The notes under the pieces were generated by a model that was given only the letters and a program-made list of their open reading frames with translations, was not told where the DNA came from and did not search any database. A stretch of DNA of 64,000 nucleotides. Origin: Quillaja saponaria. Taxonomy: Eukaryota > Streptophyta > Magnoliopsida > Fabales > Quillajaceae. The stretch is taken from contig CM055607.1 in assembly GCA_029379385.1 (NCBI GenBank), positions 1 to 64,000 of the forward strand, read 5' to 3'. Numbering within the stretch: the first letter of the stretch is position 1; each line of letters opens with the position of its first letter. Below are positions 25,201 to 37,945 of this stretch, piece after piece. A program made the position numbers and the translations under genes.

Positions 25201-28200
25201 ACGCACACTCAAGCTGAAAGAAAAATTATGGAGGAAAAGAAGGAGGCTCTATTGGGGGGAGCTTCTGAAAGTAGATTTATGCCTTCAAGTTTGCAAGACA
25301 AGTTGGATGAACTTGATACAACAAAACCTCGTCCATACGGAACTCTGTATGTGGTTGGTACTCTATCTATTTCTTTGTTTGTTCACTCATTCATTTTAAT
25401 ACTGTCATGACATATGATGGTTTTCTTTTCAGTCTGTCCCCCAAAAGTTTTGCATTTGGAGTACTGAACTTCATTAAGAGAAGTAATTAGCTAAGTTTAA
25501 CTTCCAAAAATAATTCTGTGGTTGTTGATTGTTATTTTTTCATGCCACTGGCTCTGATGGGTTTCAATGCATTAGTAATGCTGGTATGGTTACACCTTTT
25601 TATCATGATATCTAGCTTTTGCAACTTACTATCTTAGTTTATCTTCAGATATTCTTTTTGAAGCTTTGACACTTATAAATACATCTGTCCGTTGTCTGGT
25701 AAGTTTAGTCCTTTGAGCCATACAAAAGCTATCCAAACAGCGCACTGTCTCATTCTGGATGGAGCCATGGGTGTTCTGAGAAAATATTTCAAGTCACCAT
25801 GTTTAAAATAACTGGGTACAATTTGGTAAAAAGAAACATCCTATAAGCTTGAAAGTATCAAATGTTGATAAAGATTAGAAAACCCAAGAGTAGAAAAGGT
25901 AAACTTTCCAAACAACTAAACTATAAACCACATCACCTTGCCACCAGACTATGCCAAATTACCACAAAACTTACCTTCCCTACAACTAAGGTTACAAAAT
26001 CAATTAGACTTCACACAACTCAAAAAGGATTGTGTCACACCAATGGCCTCTTTAAATCAATAGTGATCTGTGTATCCCATTTTTAATATAATATATAAAC
26101 ATGCATGGAAAATGGTAGATTTCATTCTCTTGTAAAACAACTATCATGGTCAATCTCATCTTATGCATGCCTTGCCCAGGCCCGTGAAGTTTACAATGAA
26201 GCAGGAATTACTGGATTTTGGAAAGGCATTGTCCCGACACTTATTATGGTTAGATGTGTTCTTTTCTGCGGCATATGTTTAATGCTAGATGCAACTTAGG
26301 TTCTTACTGCCAATTTTTTTTTTTTCTAGGTGTGCAATCCATCTATCCAGTTCATGATTTACGAGAGCTTGTTAAAGCATCTAAGGGAAAAACGGGCCTC
26401 TAACAAGAAGATATCAAAAAGCGTAACTGCTTTGGAGGTATGAGCTCTTGAAATGATAAAGTTGCATTTCTATTGAGATTTGGTGTTATATGATGGAGAA
26501 TGAAGAAATAAAATATAAGAGAATTTAATTGTATTTAAATTATGCAATATTAGAATTAAGGATAAAATTAGTAGTATTTTAGTATAATTAGAGTTAGGAG
26601 TTATTAGTTTTGTTCTATTGACTTCAGCTTTATCTTTATGTTAGTAGAGTTTCAATTTTATTAGGACTTGATAACTAGAGTTTTTTTTTTATTAGAACTT
26701 TATGTTATTAGAGTTTTATGTTATTAGTATTTATCTTTTAGGATTTACAAGGAATCTATAAAATGACTCTTAGTTTTACATTGTTATGAAGCTTTGATGA
26801 TTTATTAAAGTTGTCCTTTTTTAAGTGTCCTTTCGATTATTCCTTTCTAGTAAAATACCTGTTGGTGCTGCATCAATTTGGTATCAGAGCCCAAGCTCTT
26901 GTCTCGTCACGTTGAAAAATACAGATATATCACCTTAAATATATCATCCTCCTCCATCAAGCACCAGCTACACTTACAACCTCCATCCAAATCATTCCCA
27001 AAAACACCTCCCTGCCAGAAAATTCAAAAAAAAAAAAAAAAAAAGAAATCATAAAATCTGCCTCTACCATTGCTGCTTGCCGTCGTCACCGCCGTCAAAA
27101 GTATTGGAATTTCTGAAACTCACCACTAACATTTTCGGAATTCTACAATTTATCCATTCCCGTGGTTTTGAAATTCGAGAACCACCCAGAACTGCTTGAA
27201 AAAGCCCCAAATAGCTGCTGCTCCGTTGCCATTGCCAGAAAGAGATTCTGAATCACGATCTACCACCGCCAAAAGGTGCGGAAACCGTCGATATAGAAGC
27301 CCTCAGAATTTCAGCCCCATCTAAGTATCACGCGCTTCCACATGCCGGTCAACTCCTTGGCCACTTCCAACCCGTTTCATCAATCTTGACCCGACCCCTT
27401 CATTTATCCAGGCATGTACCCATGAACCACCTACATTACTTCATCCATATCCAAACCCATTTCAACCAACTGTATAACCAACCTGTTTCTGATCCAGGTC
27501 TGCTACCCATAACCCACTCCAACCCATCTTCTGATATTTCCTGAATTAATGAGAGTGATTTAGCTTCTTTAGCACCGAATTTATTGGAATTGTATCTGTA
27601 GCAACAATCTCCCGAGTGGCATTCTTTTCTACTAGGAGAGAATGATGGAGGACCATCAGTTAAACCTTTTCATAAGTTTTATTCTAGACGTAGATTTAAG
27701 TCTTAGAGTTATTTATTTGTTTTATTTAATGTTTAGTTGGTTTTTCAGTCTTATCATTGTTGTATTAGAGTTTCCTTTCTATGTCTTCAAGACTTGGCAA
27801 TTCATCTCTCGTACTATCACCCTTAGATGGTAAGTTTCTAAGACGATGGTTGCAGACAAAACCCTTACCCCTTACAGACTCATCTTCCCCAGAGTTCACA
27901 GTTTTTCCTATTTCAGCCCAACCCATATAACCAGCCAGTTTCTGATCCAAGTCTGCTACCGATAACCCACTCCAGCTCATCTTCCACAACACTCCCAGGT
28001 CCAGATATAAACCCAAACATAACAATCCCAGTCTGCTGCTTATATACTCAGCCCACACTTGTGCCAACCCAATTTATTAACTCAAAGGTACCCTACCCAA
28101 CCCATATTCCTATATACAGCCAGATTCTGCAACACCACCCAACCTGTATTCCTTAAAACCAGCTCACTGCCCTAACCCATAACCACAAAACAAAACAAAA

Positions 28201-31200
28201 AAATAGGACCTATATCCAAAGTATTTTGCTGTGCTGAATTCAATTTCAAGGTCTGTTTTGTCAAATTCTGCTTCAAAATGATGTCATAATCTGGTATGCT
28301 TTCTTTTATGTGTAATTCATCACTTTATGGCCTCCCTCCAACCTCAATATGGTCGTACTGTCGTTTCACCTTGGTTCAAATTTCGTTAAATAGAACAAGA
28401 AATTATTGAAGTTGGACATAATCTTGCTGAATTGCTCGAATGTGTTGCTGAAATTTTATCAATTCTTGATCAAATTCGAAATTGTTTGTTGCAAGTTGAA
28501 CAATCACCTCTTCCATTTGTACATGATGCATTATCTCCTTTATTACAAGTGTTAACTTCTAAGAAACTTTTGGAGCATCCAAATAAGAGTATTTGAATTG
28601 CTTTGGCATTTTGCCATGTTGAGATTTTGAGCTTACAATTCCTTTTGATGAAGATTGTTTACATGGAATATTTTCTTTTATTGTTTCTTGTTTGGAAATT
28701 CTGTTAGACGTACATACTACTGCTTATGACAGGGAGTTGCCATGCTTGAGACTATTACCAAGGTTGACTTATGTACGCTCATGCTAGATTTTGATTTTTG
28801 ATAATTTACTTTATGAGCTATTCGAGGCAGTCTTTACTACTTTGAATTTGGGGATCCAAGTTCTTGAGCGAGTTGGCAAAAAACTTGCTCCTCTTATTAT
28901 TCAAGTTTTAAGTCTTTCGGGCACTTCTTTAGATGATTACCATATTGTTGTTAATTCACTTTGTCGTCACATTACTTTCCCTTTTATCTGGATAACTTGT
29001 TTCATGTTGAGTATAACGAATATGCTGAAGTTAGAGATATTCAAGAGCCACATTCACAAGTTGTCAATAATCTAGACAAACACAAGGTTGAGGAACTCAA
29101 AATTGTAAAGCAACTTATTGATAATGTTGACATGCTAGAACTACCGGAGTGGCAGAGCCAAAACTTATAGTTGATGTTGCTCCTCCTACAGTTGTTAAGC
29201 ACATAATGTCTGTCATTCCTCTAAAATTTTTAAAGATCGTGGTTCTAGATACAGATATTGTTGCTAGATTTTTTTTGCTGTTATTGAAGACTTTGCTACA
29301 AAGTTCCCTTCCAGAGATTCTCATTCTCTCTCATTTCAAAACTCGAGGTCGAGTTTTTTCCAACCAAGGGAGAATAATAGGAGAACGAAGAAATAAAATA
29401 TAGGAGTTATAATTTAATTGTATTTAAATTATGTAATATTAGAATTAGGGATAAAATTAATAGTATTTTAATATAATTTATGTTAGGAGTTATTAGTTTT
29501 GTTTTATTGACTTTAGCTTTATTTTTATGTTAGTAGAGTTTTATTTTTATTAGGACTTTATGTTATTAGGGTTTCCTTTTTTATTGGGACTCTAGGTGTT
29601 TATTTTTTAGGATTTACAAGGGTCTATATAATGACTCTTAGTTTCATATTGTTATGAAGTTTTGATGAATTTATAAAATTTGTCCCCTTGAGAGTCCCTT
29701 TCAAATAAATACCTCTATTTAGTTTGTTAAATAACTCTCTCTTCCCCGTGTGTCTCTGTCCATCTGTATCGCTTGATCAACTTCAGCTTTTCTGTGAACA
29801 GGTTTTTCAATTAGGAGCCTTGGCAAAATTGGGGGCAACTGTTGTAACATATCCCTTATTAGTCGTCAAGGTAAAGCCAACTTGTATACTGCCTGGCAAA
29901 TGATTTTGTTTCTGGGACATCCTTAATCCCAGGGTGGTTCAGTCTTTGCTCCTTCCCACCAAAAAAGAGGGAAAAAAGTGGAAGCTCAGTGTGCCCCTTA
30001 TTTACATTTTGCATGGGTTAAGCTTCACTTCATAATATGATAATATGAACACAGATTAGTGTAAATATAAACTAGCGTATGGCCTGGATGATTCTTTTCT
30101 ACTTTAACAAGAATATAAAAAAGGTATAATTGAAATACATAATAGAGATATTCTCTAATGTGAATCCAGATGTGATCTAACAAAAACCATTATTTTCAAA
30201 GGATGACGCAGAATGCTATTGAGATTCTTGCACATTGATCCGCAAGCAACCTTATTAATCATGCTAGGATATGAAGGATTAGTGAACTAATTTTTCCCTC
30301 TGTTTGAAGTTTCCAATGATACTTATACTGTTTGGCTATCATTTTCTTACTTAGCATTCTGAATAGGCTATTAATCCTTGTTCCTTCCTTCTCTGTGTTG
30401 GTAAATGTGCTTCATATTAAAATATCTACCAGCATTATTCTTACTCTGCTCTTGCAGTATTTAATACCCTTGTTGAAGCTTCCTTTTGATTGTGTTGCTT
30501 GAGTGCCTTTTCAGTCAAGATTACAAGCAAAGCAGGAGATTGGTCGGAATATTTCATCAAGATACTCAGGTTTACATTTCAATGTACAGAATATTTTCCT
30601 TGTACTTGTTTTTTTTCATGACATCTCTTCAAAATATGAATCATTAATTATTAGGAAAATAAAATCCAAATAAATTGTTCTGAAATAAACAAACAAATTG
30701 AAGGTTAATGAGAAAAACATGGGAGTAGATAAAGACATTTGTATGGACTTAAATTCATAAAGCAGAAAATCTTTTTACAAAGCACCCTGCTTAATAACTT
30801 TTGGGGTTATGACTACTGATGCTCTGGTGACTAAATTTAGTTTGCAAAGGAATTGCAGTTTTCCTTTTTCTTTTTAGAAATGATACAGACATACAATTAA
30901 TAAACCTTCTATAGATTCTTTGCTTCAAGGCTGTTGATATTATTGTGCAATTTCATAAAGCTATGGCTGTCATGGCATCAGATTATAGCTCAACCAGATA
31001 GTTATACTTGTGTTGATAACTAAAGGTAATTTCTAGACATTTCACCAATTTCAGTGATTGGCTGTAGTAGTTTAGAGTTCCCTTGACGTTTCGGTATATT
31101 CCAATTCCTTTTCAATATAAGCATTGGAAAGATACTATTTGTCCTTCCATTTTCTTTCTTCCCTGAATATGTCGTCGAACAAAGGCTAAGGGGTTTCAAT

Positions 31201-31587
31201 TCTGGCTTTGTTAGGACCTCTTCTTTGGAAAGGTAGATGTTTATACTAGTTCATCCTTCTTTTTTGTGGTTTTTTTTTTTTTTTTTGTGGTTCTTCGGCC
31301 GATTCATAATAGAGGCATATTATTTAGCTCCCGATGCATAAATTTTGAACCTCAAGACTATGTCATCTCTTACATTCTACCACTTTGTTGTTGTAGGAAC
31401 TCTTGATGCGATAGTAAAAATGATCCAATATGAAGGATTTCCAGTATTTTACAAGGGGATGGGCACAAAGATAGTGCAAAGTGTTTTTGCAGCTTCCGTG
31501 CTATTTATGGTCAAGGAGGAACTCGTCAAGGCATACATACTGCTGGCGGGTAAAAGCCGAAGGGTTATGGTCAATTTACTTAAGTGA
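22284..31587 (+). CDS. PXN: Peroxisomal NAD carrier (mitochondrial carrier family), 11 exons, apparently intact
   Basis: Exons, from splice sites and family protein order: 22284-22364, 22519-22626, 22735-22809, 23531-23661, 24699-24753, 25201-25353, 26180-26248, 26330-26437, 29802-29870, 30515-30569, 31397-31587. They sum to 1095 nt and 364 codons, all in frame, with GT donors and AG acceptors. The protein opens MSNAVANGLAGAGAGIVAQI and has the three carrier-family signature regions: YPLQTVNTRQQ (Pro about 24), TNPIWVLVTRMQ (Pro about 141) and TYPLLVVKSRLQ (Pro about 278). It ends VMVNLLK. Arabidopsis PXN (about 331 residues) imports NAD+ into peroxisomes, with AMP as a counter-substrate, supporting fatty-acid beta-oxidation and photorespiration. 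The extra length is mostly a hydrophilic loop encoded by exon 6 (about residues 155-195), after the second signature. Intron 8 is 3.4 kb because of an LTR element. No defect is seen, so it is probably functional. Confidence 0.93.
24359..24650. repeat. Tandem duplication of about 130-160 bp in PXN intron 4
   Basis: Two neighbouring copies share TTTGAATTCAGACTTTAAAT, TTTTAGGCTGAGATTCT, CCTGCAACACCCCCTTTCCC and AAAGCTCCTAATTAT. The second copy has about 30 extra bases after the first block. The duplication lies wholly in the intron, about 50 bp before the exon 5 acceptor. Confidence 0.85.
26494..26875 (+). repeat. 5' LTR of the intronic element
   Basis: Begins about TGGAGAATGAAG and ends CATCA a few bases before the primer-binding site. 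It is similar along most of its length to 29379-29730, with many point differences, so the insertion is not recent. Confidence 0.75.
26879..26890 (+). other. Primer-binding site, initiator Met tRNA type
   Basis: Exact TGGTATCAGAGC three bases after the inferred end of the 5' LTR. It fixes the element's orientation as +. Confidence 0.88.
28393..28966 (+). pseudogene. PDS5: Captured fragment of PDS5-like cohesin cofactor
   Basis: Translated in shifting frames, this matches the N-terminal part of plant PDS5 (sister chromatid cohesion protein). Readable pieces are EVGHNLAELLECV, ILDQIRNCLLQVEQSP, DALSPLLQVLTSKKLLEHPN, then FDEDCLHGIFSFIVSCLEIL, LTYVRSC and LGIQVLERVGKKLAP...SGTSLDDY. Order and spacing follow the family, apart from a missing stretch before LGIQVL. 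Several stops and frame changes break it, and no introns are evident, which suggests capture from a spliced transcript. It lies between the LTRs of the element in PXN intron 8. The identification is by recall of the family sequence. Confidence 0.72.
29379..29730 (+). repeat. 3' LTR of the intronic element
   Basis: Begins AGGAGAACGAAGAAATAAAA and continues parallel to the 5' LTR until about AAATACCTCTATTTAG. The right boundary is approximate because the terminal bases have diverged. Confidence 0.7.
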
Positions 31588-32800
31588 CAACTTTTTTTTT
31601 TTCTGGTCAAAACTTCAGTGACAATTTCATGGTAACAAACAAAATTGTCCATCTGACTGTTGCTTTTGTAATTCGGTACTGTATAATGTATATAGTTAAG
31701 GAAGTAATATCAATATAAACTGGGTGAAAATGGTTCGCTAATAAATTAAAAAAATCAAACCAATCATTTTTAAAATATAATGGTTACAACTCAGTTTTCA
31801 AATTTAACTAACCGATTTTTGGTTCATTTTGGACTTTGCTCGGTTAATACCGAAACCGAATTTCTATCACCATCCTTTAATAATTAATAGTACATTATCC
31901 TCTTAACCCAGCCTAAATTTATACATTATCTTCCTAAAAAAAAATATTAATTAAATAAAAAAAAATATCCAAATAATATAATCTAATTTTTCGGCTCAAA
32001 TTCTTGGAAGTATGTACTCTAACCTCGCCCCCCCAAACCCAATACCTAGTCCCAAACAAGGATGAGCCTTTAAGGGTACAAGCAGCCATTCCAATTTTAA
32101 AAAAAATATTATTACAAATCAAAATTAATTCTTAGTTTTTTTTATTTTTTTGTTTATTACCTCAACTCTTCCAAAAGTAAAATTTTAGATAATATTTTCA
32201 CTTTTTATGTCATAAGACTAATGAGTTTTTTTATTATATGTTATGAGTTATTCAATTTTTTATGCTTTCTTTTTACTGTTATTACTATAGTGGAATACGA
32301 TTAAATTTTAGTCGCTCCAATAATAAATATCTAACTCATTCTAGTCCTAAATAAACTCACTCTAACCCCATCACACAAGCTTATACACACATTCATGAGT
32401 TTTTAATTTTATTGTTAGATAATATAAAAACTATTATAATTGTTGTAAAATTGATTAATTGAAATTAATATTTAATAATACTCAAGCTTTTTTTGTTTCT
32501 TGTTAATTTTTTTCTTAATTATAAAAGAATTGAATAATTTCTAATAAATAATGAAAATTTAATTTATAAATAAAAAAAATTAAGAAAACAACGCCTTTCT
32601 AATATGTTATTTGAATGAAAAAATATATTAAAAAGTCAAAGAGTATTATAAAAGTATTATAACTTTTAGTATAGTATAAAAATATAAATAAATAGATAGA
32701 TCTTGTAATATAATATAGATAGTTATATAAATATATATATATATAATATGTTTCCAAAATAGTTTTGTAACAAAGAAGGAAGAAGATAATGAAGAAGATG
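31588..32800. other. PXN 3' region and AT-rich spacer
   Basis: The first 100-200 bp is probably the PXN 3' UTR. The rest is AT-rich with TA microsatellite stretches (about 32731-32748) and no recognised gene. Confidence 0.45.
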
Positions 32801-32995
32801 ACCACGGGTGGAATGAAGAAGGCATAGATGATTGAAAGAGCTAAAATTTTGAAGATATAGTATTGAAATCCCCAATCTCAAACAATATCATCCTTTTCTC
32901 TCAAATCTGAATGTTGCCAATTGCAAGCCCGATCTTTTAAGTGGTACTCAATGGTGATTAAAGAATTCTGGAGCTCAATGAGGATAACAAAGTCG

Positions 32996-33300
32996 GCAGG
33001 TACAATTTGATCTTCTCTTTAGTCTCTCAAATTTCTTCTAAGTTTTGTAAAAAAAAATGTATTTCTTATCCATATTTTTTTTCTTTGTCTGTGAATTCAT
33101 TTGGATTTTGATGTCTTCGTAGGAAGTGGAGGTGAATCAAGATATGCGTTGGTTTCCATTCATATCAGCAGGTACAATTTGATCCATTCTTTAGTCTCTG
33201 AAATTTCTTTAATTTTTGTTATATTTTCTATTTCTTATCTACTTTCTGAATTCACTTGGATTTTTATGTTTTTGTAGGAAGTGGAGGTGAATCAAGGTAT
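32996..33300. repeat. Tandem duplication of about 166 bp with splice-like edges
   Basis: The sequence GCAGGTACAATTTGATC, TTTAGTCTCT, TTTTTGTAGGAAGTGGAGG and TGAATCAAG appears twice (from about 32997 and 33168). Each copy reads like the end of an exon, a short intron (GTACAATTT to TTYGTAG) and a short exon. The surrounding gene, if any, is not recognised. Confidence 0.75.
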
Positions 33301-36188
33301 GTTTTGTTTCCATTCCTTTTTTTTCATATATTTTGATGATATTTTTAATTAATAATACATGTCTCTACTAACTATTTTTCATGATTTTGCTATGTTCATC
33401 TGTCAATGGGTCTTTGTCTGTTGATGTTTGCATTAAGTGAACTGGGGTCAGGGATGTCATGAGAAGCTAGCAGGATGCTCAATTAGACCCATTAAGTACT
33501 CTGAATAGAGAAATGGTAGTGAGATATAGGTCCAAGCTTGCCCACCTCCCTCATTCTAGAGTCTTTCCTTCACATCTTAGTTAAGAATTCAACCATGCTT
33601 TTATTTCTTGCTCAAGTAGTGTGCAATAATTCTCTGTTTTATTTGTATCTACAAGTATATGATTAATGTGTACATTTTATCTATTGCTTTTTGATATTTT
33701 CTTCCTTTTAATCGGTAATGAACTTCTTTTGCCATGGTGATTAGTGAATTCCTGATCTAATTAAAATTTTAACTGTGACAGTAACTTCATCCGCAATTAA
33801 CTGAATCCTTTTAGCAGAATGGACTTAAAAAGTACCAAATGATCCTGATATGCAACCATACGTACTTTTGTTCCATCCTGGTTCTTAGCAGGTACACTTT
33901 CTATTTATCTTATTTTGTTTTTGTTCTACCAATCAAAGAGGTCATGTGACTTATATTTCTAGTAGACTTTTGCTTTTGATATGCAGTTCTTGCGTCCAAG
34001 AAAGACTGGTATTTTATTAGTTGACAAATGTCAAGGTTGGTTGAACTTATTTTCTCCATTCTTTTTTTTTTTTTTTTTTTTTTTTCAGTTTTATCTTTTC
34101 TCTCGCTGGAAATGTAGATATTAGTTGTGATTTTAGAGTTGAGGATTTATTCTTTCGTAATTTGTGTTAATGTCAATTCAGTGGTTTTAATTAGATTTAA
34201 TCATTTAACAGTTGCACTACCTCCAAAACCTTAGGTATACAAATACATTGGAACATAATAGGCAGAGTGAAATCTACTTTTATTTTTATTTTTTTCTTAT
34301 TATAATGGTTAATATAAAATTTTGTGATGCCTGACTATGGATGTTGTGGTTATTGTCTCTCATACTTTTTTTCTTTATTTTTTTCCTGAAACAAAATATA
34401 AGAAATAATACATTATTGTGGTTGGCTTCTATTTATCACTTCATACTTTTTTGGAGTAAACTCACGAATTTGTCTGGTGATACATTTGTATTTTGAACTT
34501 CCTTGATATTATGGCTTCTGAGATCTGGCCTCTTTAGTGTTCTAGGGTTTGAAAATTTTCTTTTATCAATAAGATTTCTTTGTTTTCCACTCTATTCATT
34601 CCTTTGTCTTAAGAACTTCACCATTTTTATTTTAGGAGATAACCTCTAAGTGAAAAAAAAAAAAAAAGAAGAAGAAGAAGAAGAAGGTAATTTCATTTCA
34701 TTATTGTTTTGTATTTGGGTTTTTTAATGCACTAAACCTAAATTGTGTTTTGCAGTGTTATAATATAGGGGTTGGATTTTGCTTATTGCATGTGCTCTGC
34801 TCCATGAATTATTGTCAAAAGGAATAACAAAAGATTACTTCATAAGGTTTGATAAAGGAAAATTAGCATCACGGAGTTATCAATTTTGTTGCCTTTTCTT
34901 TTGACATATTATTTTTTTCACAAAGAATCTGGATGGTCCTGGATTCTGCCCTTGGCATATGAAACGGAATATTTGCATCTAAAAAACAATCCATTTGCAT
35001 TCATTTTTTTTCTAATTTTTCTCTGTATCAATTTTTCCTAAAGCTGCTTGCTTTCTATAAAAATTCCATTTTTGTTATACTTTAACATACCATATATATT
35101 TCATGGGATGGAATGACTAAATGCTCCATCTTGCCCCTCATCATAAAATAACAGCTTGAGTATGCCGAAGATAGAAGCAAAGGCCTTCATTACTTATTTG
35201 TTGGACGAAAAATATAACCCTTGACCATGATTGAAGAGATTTGTTTAGGTCTTTAAGGATGTCATTTCTATTTGCTTTATGTTTGCAAGTTTTTTGGAGT
35301 TAGTATGTGAGGTATTTAAATCATAAGACTTTAGAGCAGCAAAAGGAAAAAAATATTGCAGGGCATTTACTCCTTTGTCTCTCTCTTTTTCGTCTTTTCA
35401 AATTTTAAAACCTTTCCTAAGATTAGGCTTCACAATCTGTAGATAATGCCTCAAAAAGAGGTGCGTGTTCATTGCGCTAATTGAATTCATTTGTTGATCA
35501 TTTCTATTGGTATCCTAAATTTTTCATTTCAAGTCATGTTATATACTACCAATCATACTTTTTAATTGATTCAGAATAATTGTTTGAGTGGAAACTCGCT
35601 GTAAATCTAGAGCTGTGTAAACTCATTGACTGTGCAAAGTACATTTTTAAGTGATGATGAATAAGAGGATGAGGTAAACAAGACATTTTCATTTTGGTAC
35701 TATTTAAATTATTGAAGTTGAAATGATGTTTATTTAATTGCTCAACTATTGTAATCAAGATTAATTTTTTTAACAAAAGAATCTTATATTTATTGAAATT
35801 GAAGCTAGCCTCGTAAAAATTAGAAGTCACTGGCACAAAAATTTCCACTTCAATGTTGTATGCTTTCTCAAATTGATGTGCAAATAGTTGTGCAGAATAT
35901 CATATGAACTTTATATGGAACACAATATGAAACAATAGATGAAGCTTATAAGTATCAAATATCAGCTGAGAGACTCATTCTACACTAAGGTAACCATATA
36001 GACTTGCATTTCTTAAATAGGTGATTTGTTTAGATCAAAGTTCATTAATCTTTTCAGGGTACTATTGTTTGTATTTCCATTTTGATATGCTTAAAGGTAT
36101 GAGAAGAAGAGATACGCAGCCCCTCCTTTCGGTTTATGGTGCAGCACAAAATGTGTCAGAAGTTCATGACTAACACAGTCGGGTTAGG
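33301..36188. other. Unassigned region, no recognisable gene
   Basis: AT-rich sequence with several exon-like GC-richer patches, a T run near 34064-34085 and an (AAG)n tract near 34668-34686. I could not connect any open stretches into a known protein. It could be a decayed gene or a non-coding transcript unit continuing from 32800. Confidence 0.35.
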
Positions 36189-36815
36189 CAGTGATGTCAC
36201 AGGCAGTCCGGCGAGGCGGAGGACCACCGCCTGATAGACCATCAGGCGAATCGACCGTGATCAGGCTTTCACTTTTTCTGCCTTTCAGTCACCTGAGGTT
36301 TCACAACCTAAATTTCAAAATTAGTATCTGAGATGGCAGCTAAACAGAGTAATAGAGGGTTTTTGTTTGCCATATGAAGTCGACTCCGGTGATGGCTTTA
36401 TTTCCGATCGGTTGCCGGTATATAAATGTGGTGTTACATATTGTGGCGGCGTCAGAAATTAGTACTAAACATGACTATTTCGTTTTTCTTCTTTTTAATG
36501 TTAAACGTCAGAAATCCAAACGACCAAAAAGGTCTTAATATAGTGGCCGAAAACATTCTTTTAATGAAGGGCAAAGAAACCTAGGTTTTGGGTCTCTACA
36601 TGGCAGGCAACAGCTAGAGTAAACCATCCCACATGCCTTCATCAGTCTCTAAGGTTTTTTTTTTTCTTGAACTTTTTCTACTTTTCTTTTTTCGGTTGTC
36701 AATGACTCCTTTTCTATCTTACAACCCATTCATTTCATGCTTCTGTTAATGTACAACATTAAACCCATAGATTGAAGTCTTGAAAATAATTATTTTAATT
36801 AAAGTTTGTTTGTTT

Positions 36816-36861
<46 letters not shown>

Positions 36862-37248
36862 AGTGGGCTTGATTAAGAGAAAATTAAAAGATATGACAAT
36901 GAGTAATTTATTATACAACACAAAAATTGTACAGTCAACATTCATCAACATTTTTATGTCTTAGATAATTGAAATGGGGTATTGCTTTAGATTTCTGAAA
37001 AATTATGTTTCGTTAAATACCTAATACGTATTGCTCTTCTTATTTATCTAAAGCCTATACAATCACTTACCTATGAACTCTAGTTTAGTTATATATATAT
37101 TTTAGTCTTAAATTTGGCATATCTAATAGTATATAAATTAAGAATTGTTGTCTTATTTCACTTGGGCTAGTGTCTTTTTATCACCTCTTGTCTCAGGCTA
37201 TTATGGATCCTATCGCCTGATAGGCGTCTTTTGCCCGTGACAACATTG
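36189..37248. mobile_element. Probable hAT-like non-autonomous DNA transposon
   Basis: Left end CAGTGATGTCACAGGCA and the reverse complement of the right end CAATGTTGTCACGGGCA match at 14 of 17 positions, and the sub-terminal parts share CGCCTGATAG-type motifs. This resembles plant hAT ends. Flanking 8-mers (GGGTTAGG left, AGGTTCAA right) do not match, so no target duplication supports it. The interior has a 42-base T run (about 36818-36859) and no transposase. Confidence 0.5.
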
Positions 37249-37945
37249 AGGTTCAATTTGTACTTGCCAACTAGAGTTTGCACGTTGGGTGCTGCAGGCC
37301 TGCAGGCACCAACTACATTATCCTCTTTATATCAGTTTTTGACTTCTGATCTATCTTCATTAATTTCTTTTTAACTAATGCACATTGTAGGTCAAATTGT
37401 ATGATATTTGTTCAAATATTTCCATGTCTCTGCAAAGTTTTTTGCTGCCTATCAACATTTTCCTTTTGTGTATGCATGTTCTCCTTTCTGCATAAGGAGG
37501 TAAATGATTCCTTCCTTTTGAGTTTTTCCTTTGCTCAACAATGTCATTATTTTCATTATTTTAATTCCTTGCTAGAGACGCTCCATTTTTTAAGTTTATT
37601 CGCTATAATTTTTCTTTTCTTTATATATTCCCTTATTTATTCTTGTTATGCTGGAATTTTTGTATGTTTGCTACTTTTTCTTTATGCCTTTTGATTTTTG
37701 ATTTTTGATTTTTGATTTTTTTTTTCTTCTAATGAAAATGCATTTCGTTAATATTGTTAGTCATTTACGCAAGAGGATCAAAACTCATGAAACTCTAGCT
37801 GTTTGTGCATTTGTTGTTAACAGGAATATTTAACAAGGTTAATAATGTCTACAATGTTAAAAGCTGAGGATGCCTAGTTATAAACTTTTTTATGAAGGAA
37901 ATGCAGTTGTATGTAATGTCTCAGTATGTTTGCATGATTCTTGGT

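Larger units (their letters stand above)
26494..29730 (+). mobile_element. Non-autonomous LTR retrotransposon in PXN intron 8, carrying a PDS5 fragment
   Basis: Two similar direct repeats of about 350-380 bp (26494-26875 and about 29379-29730) share blocks such as AGAAATAAAATATA, GGAGTTATTAGTTTTGTT and ATGACTCTTAGTTT. Directly after the first is an exact TGGTATCAGAGC (26879-26890), the primer-binding site complementary to initiator methionine tRNA. A purine-rich AAGGGAGAA lies just before the second repeat. No gag, protease or reverse transcriptase is recognised in the interior. About 27470-27530 and 27930-27985 are internal duplicates (TTTCTGATCCARGTCTGCTA). The 3' end of the second LTR is uncertain and no target duplication was found. 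Confidence 0.82.

Noticed and set aside
35546..35848. 100-codon minus-strand open frame
   Set aside because: Low-complexity composition, no recognisable domain, no supporting splice or neighbour context.
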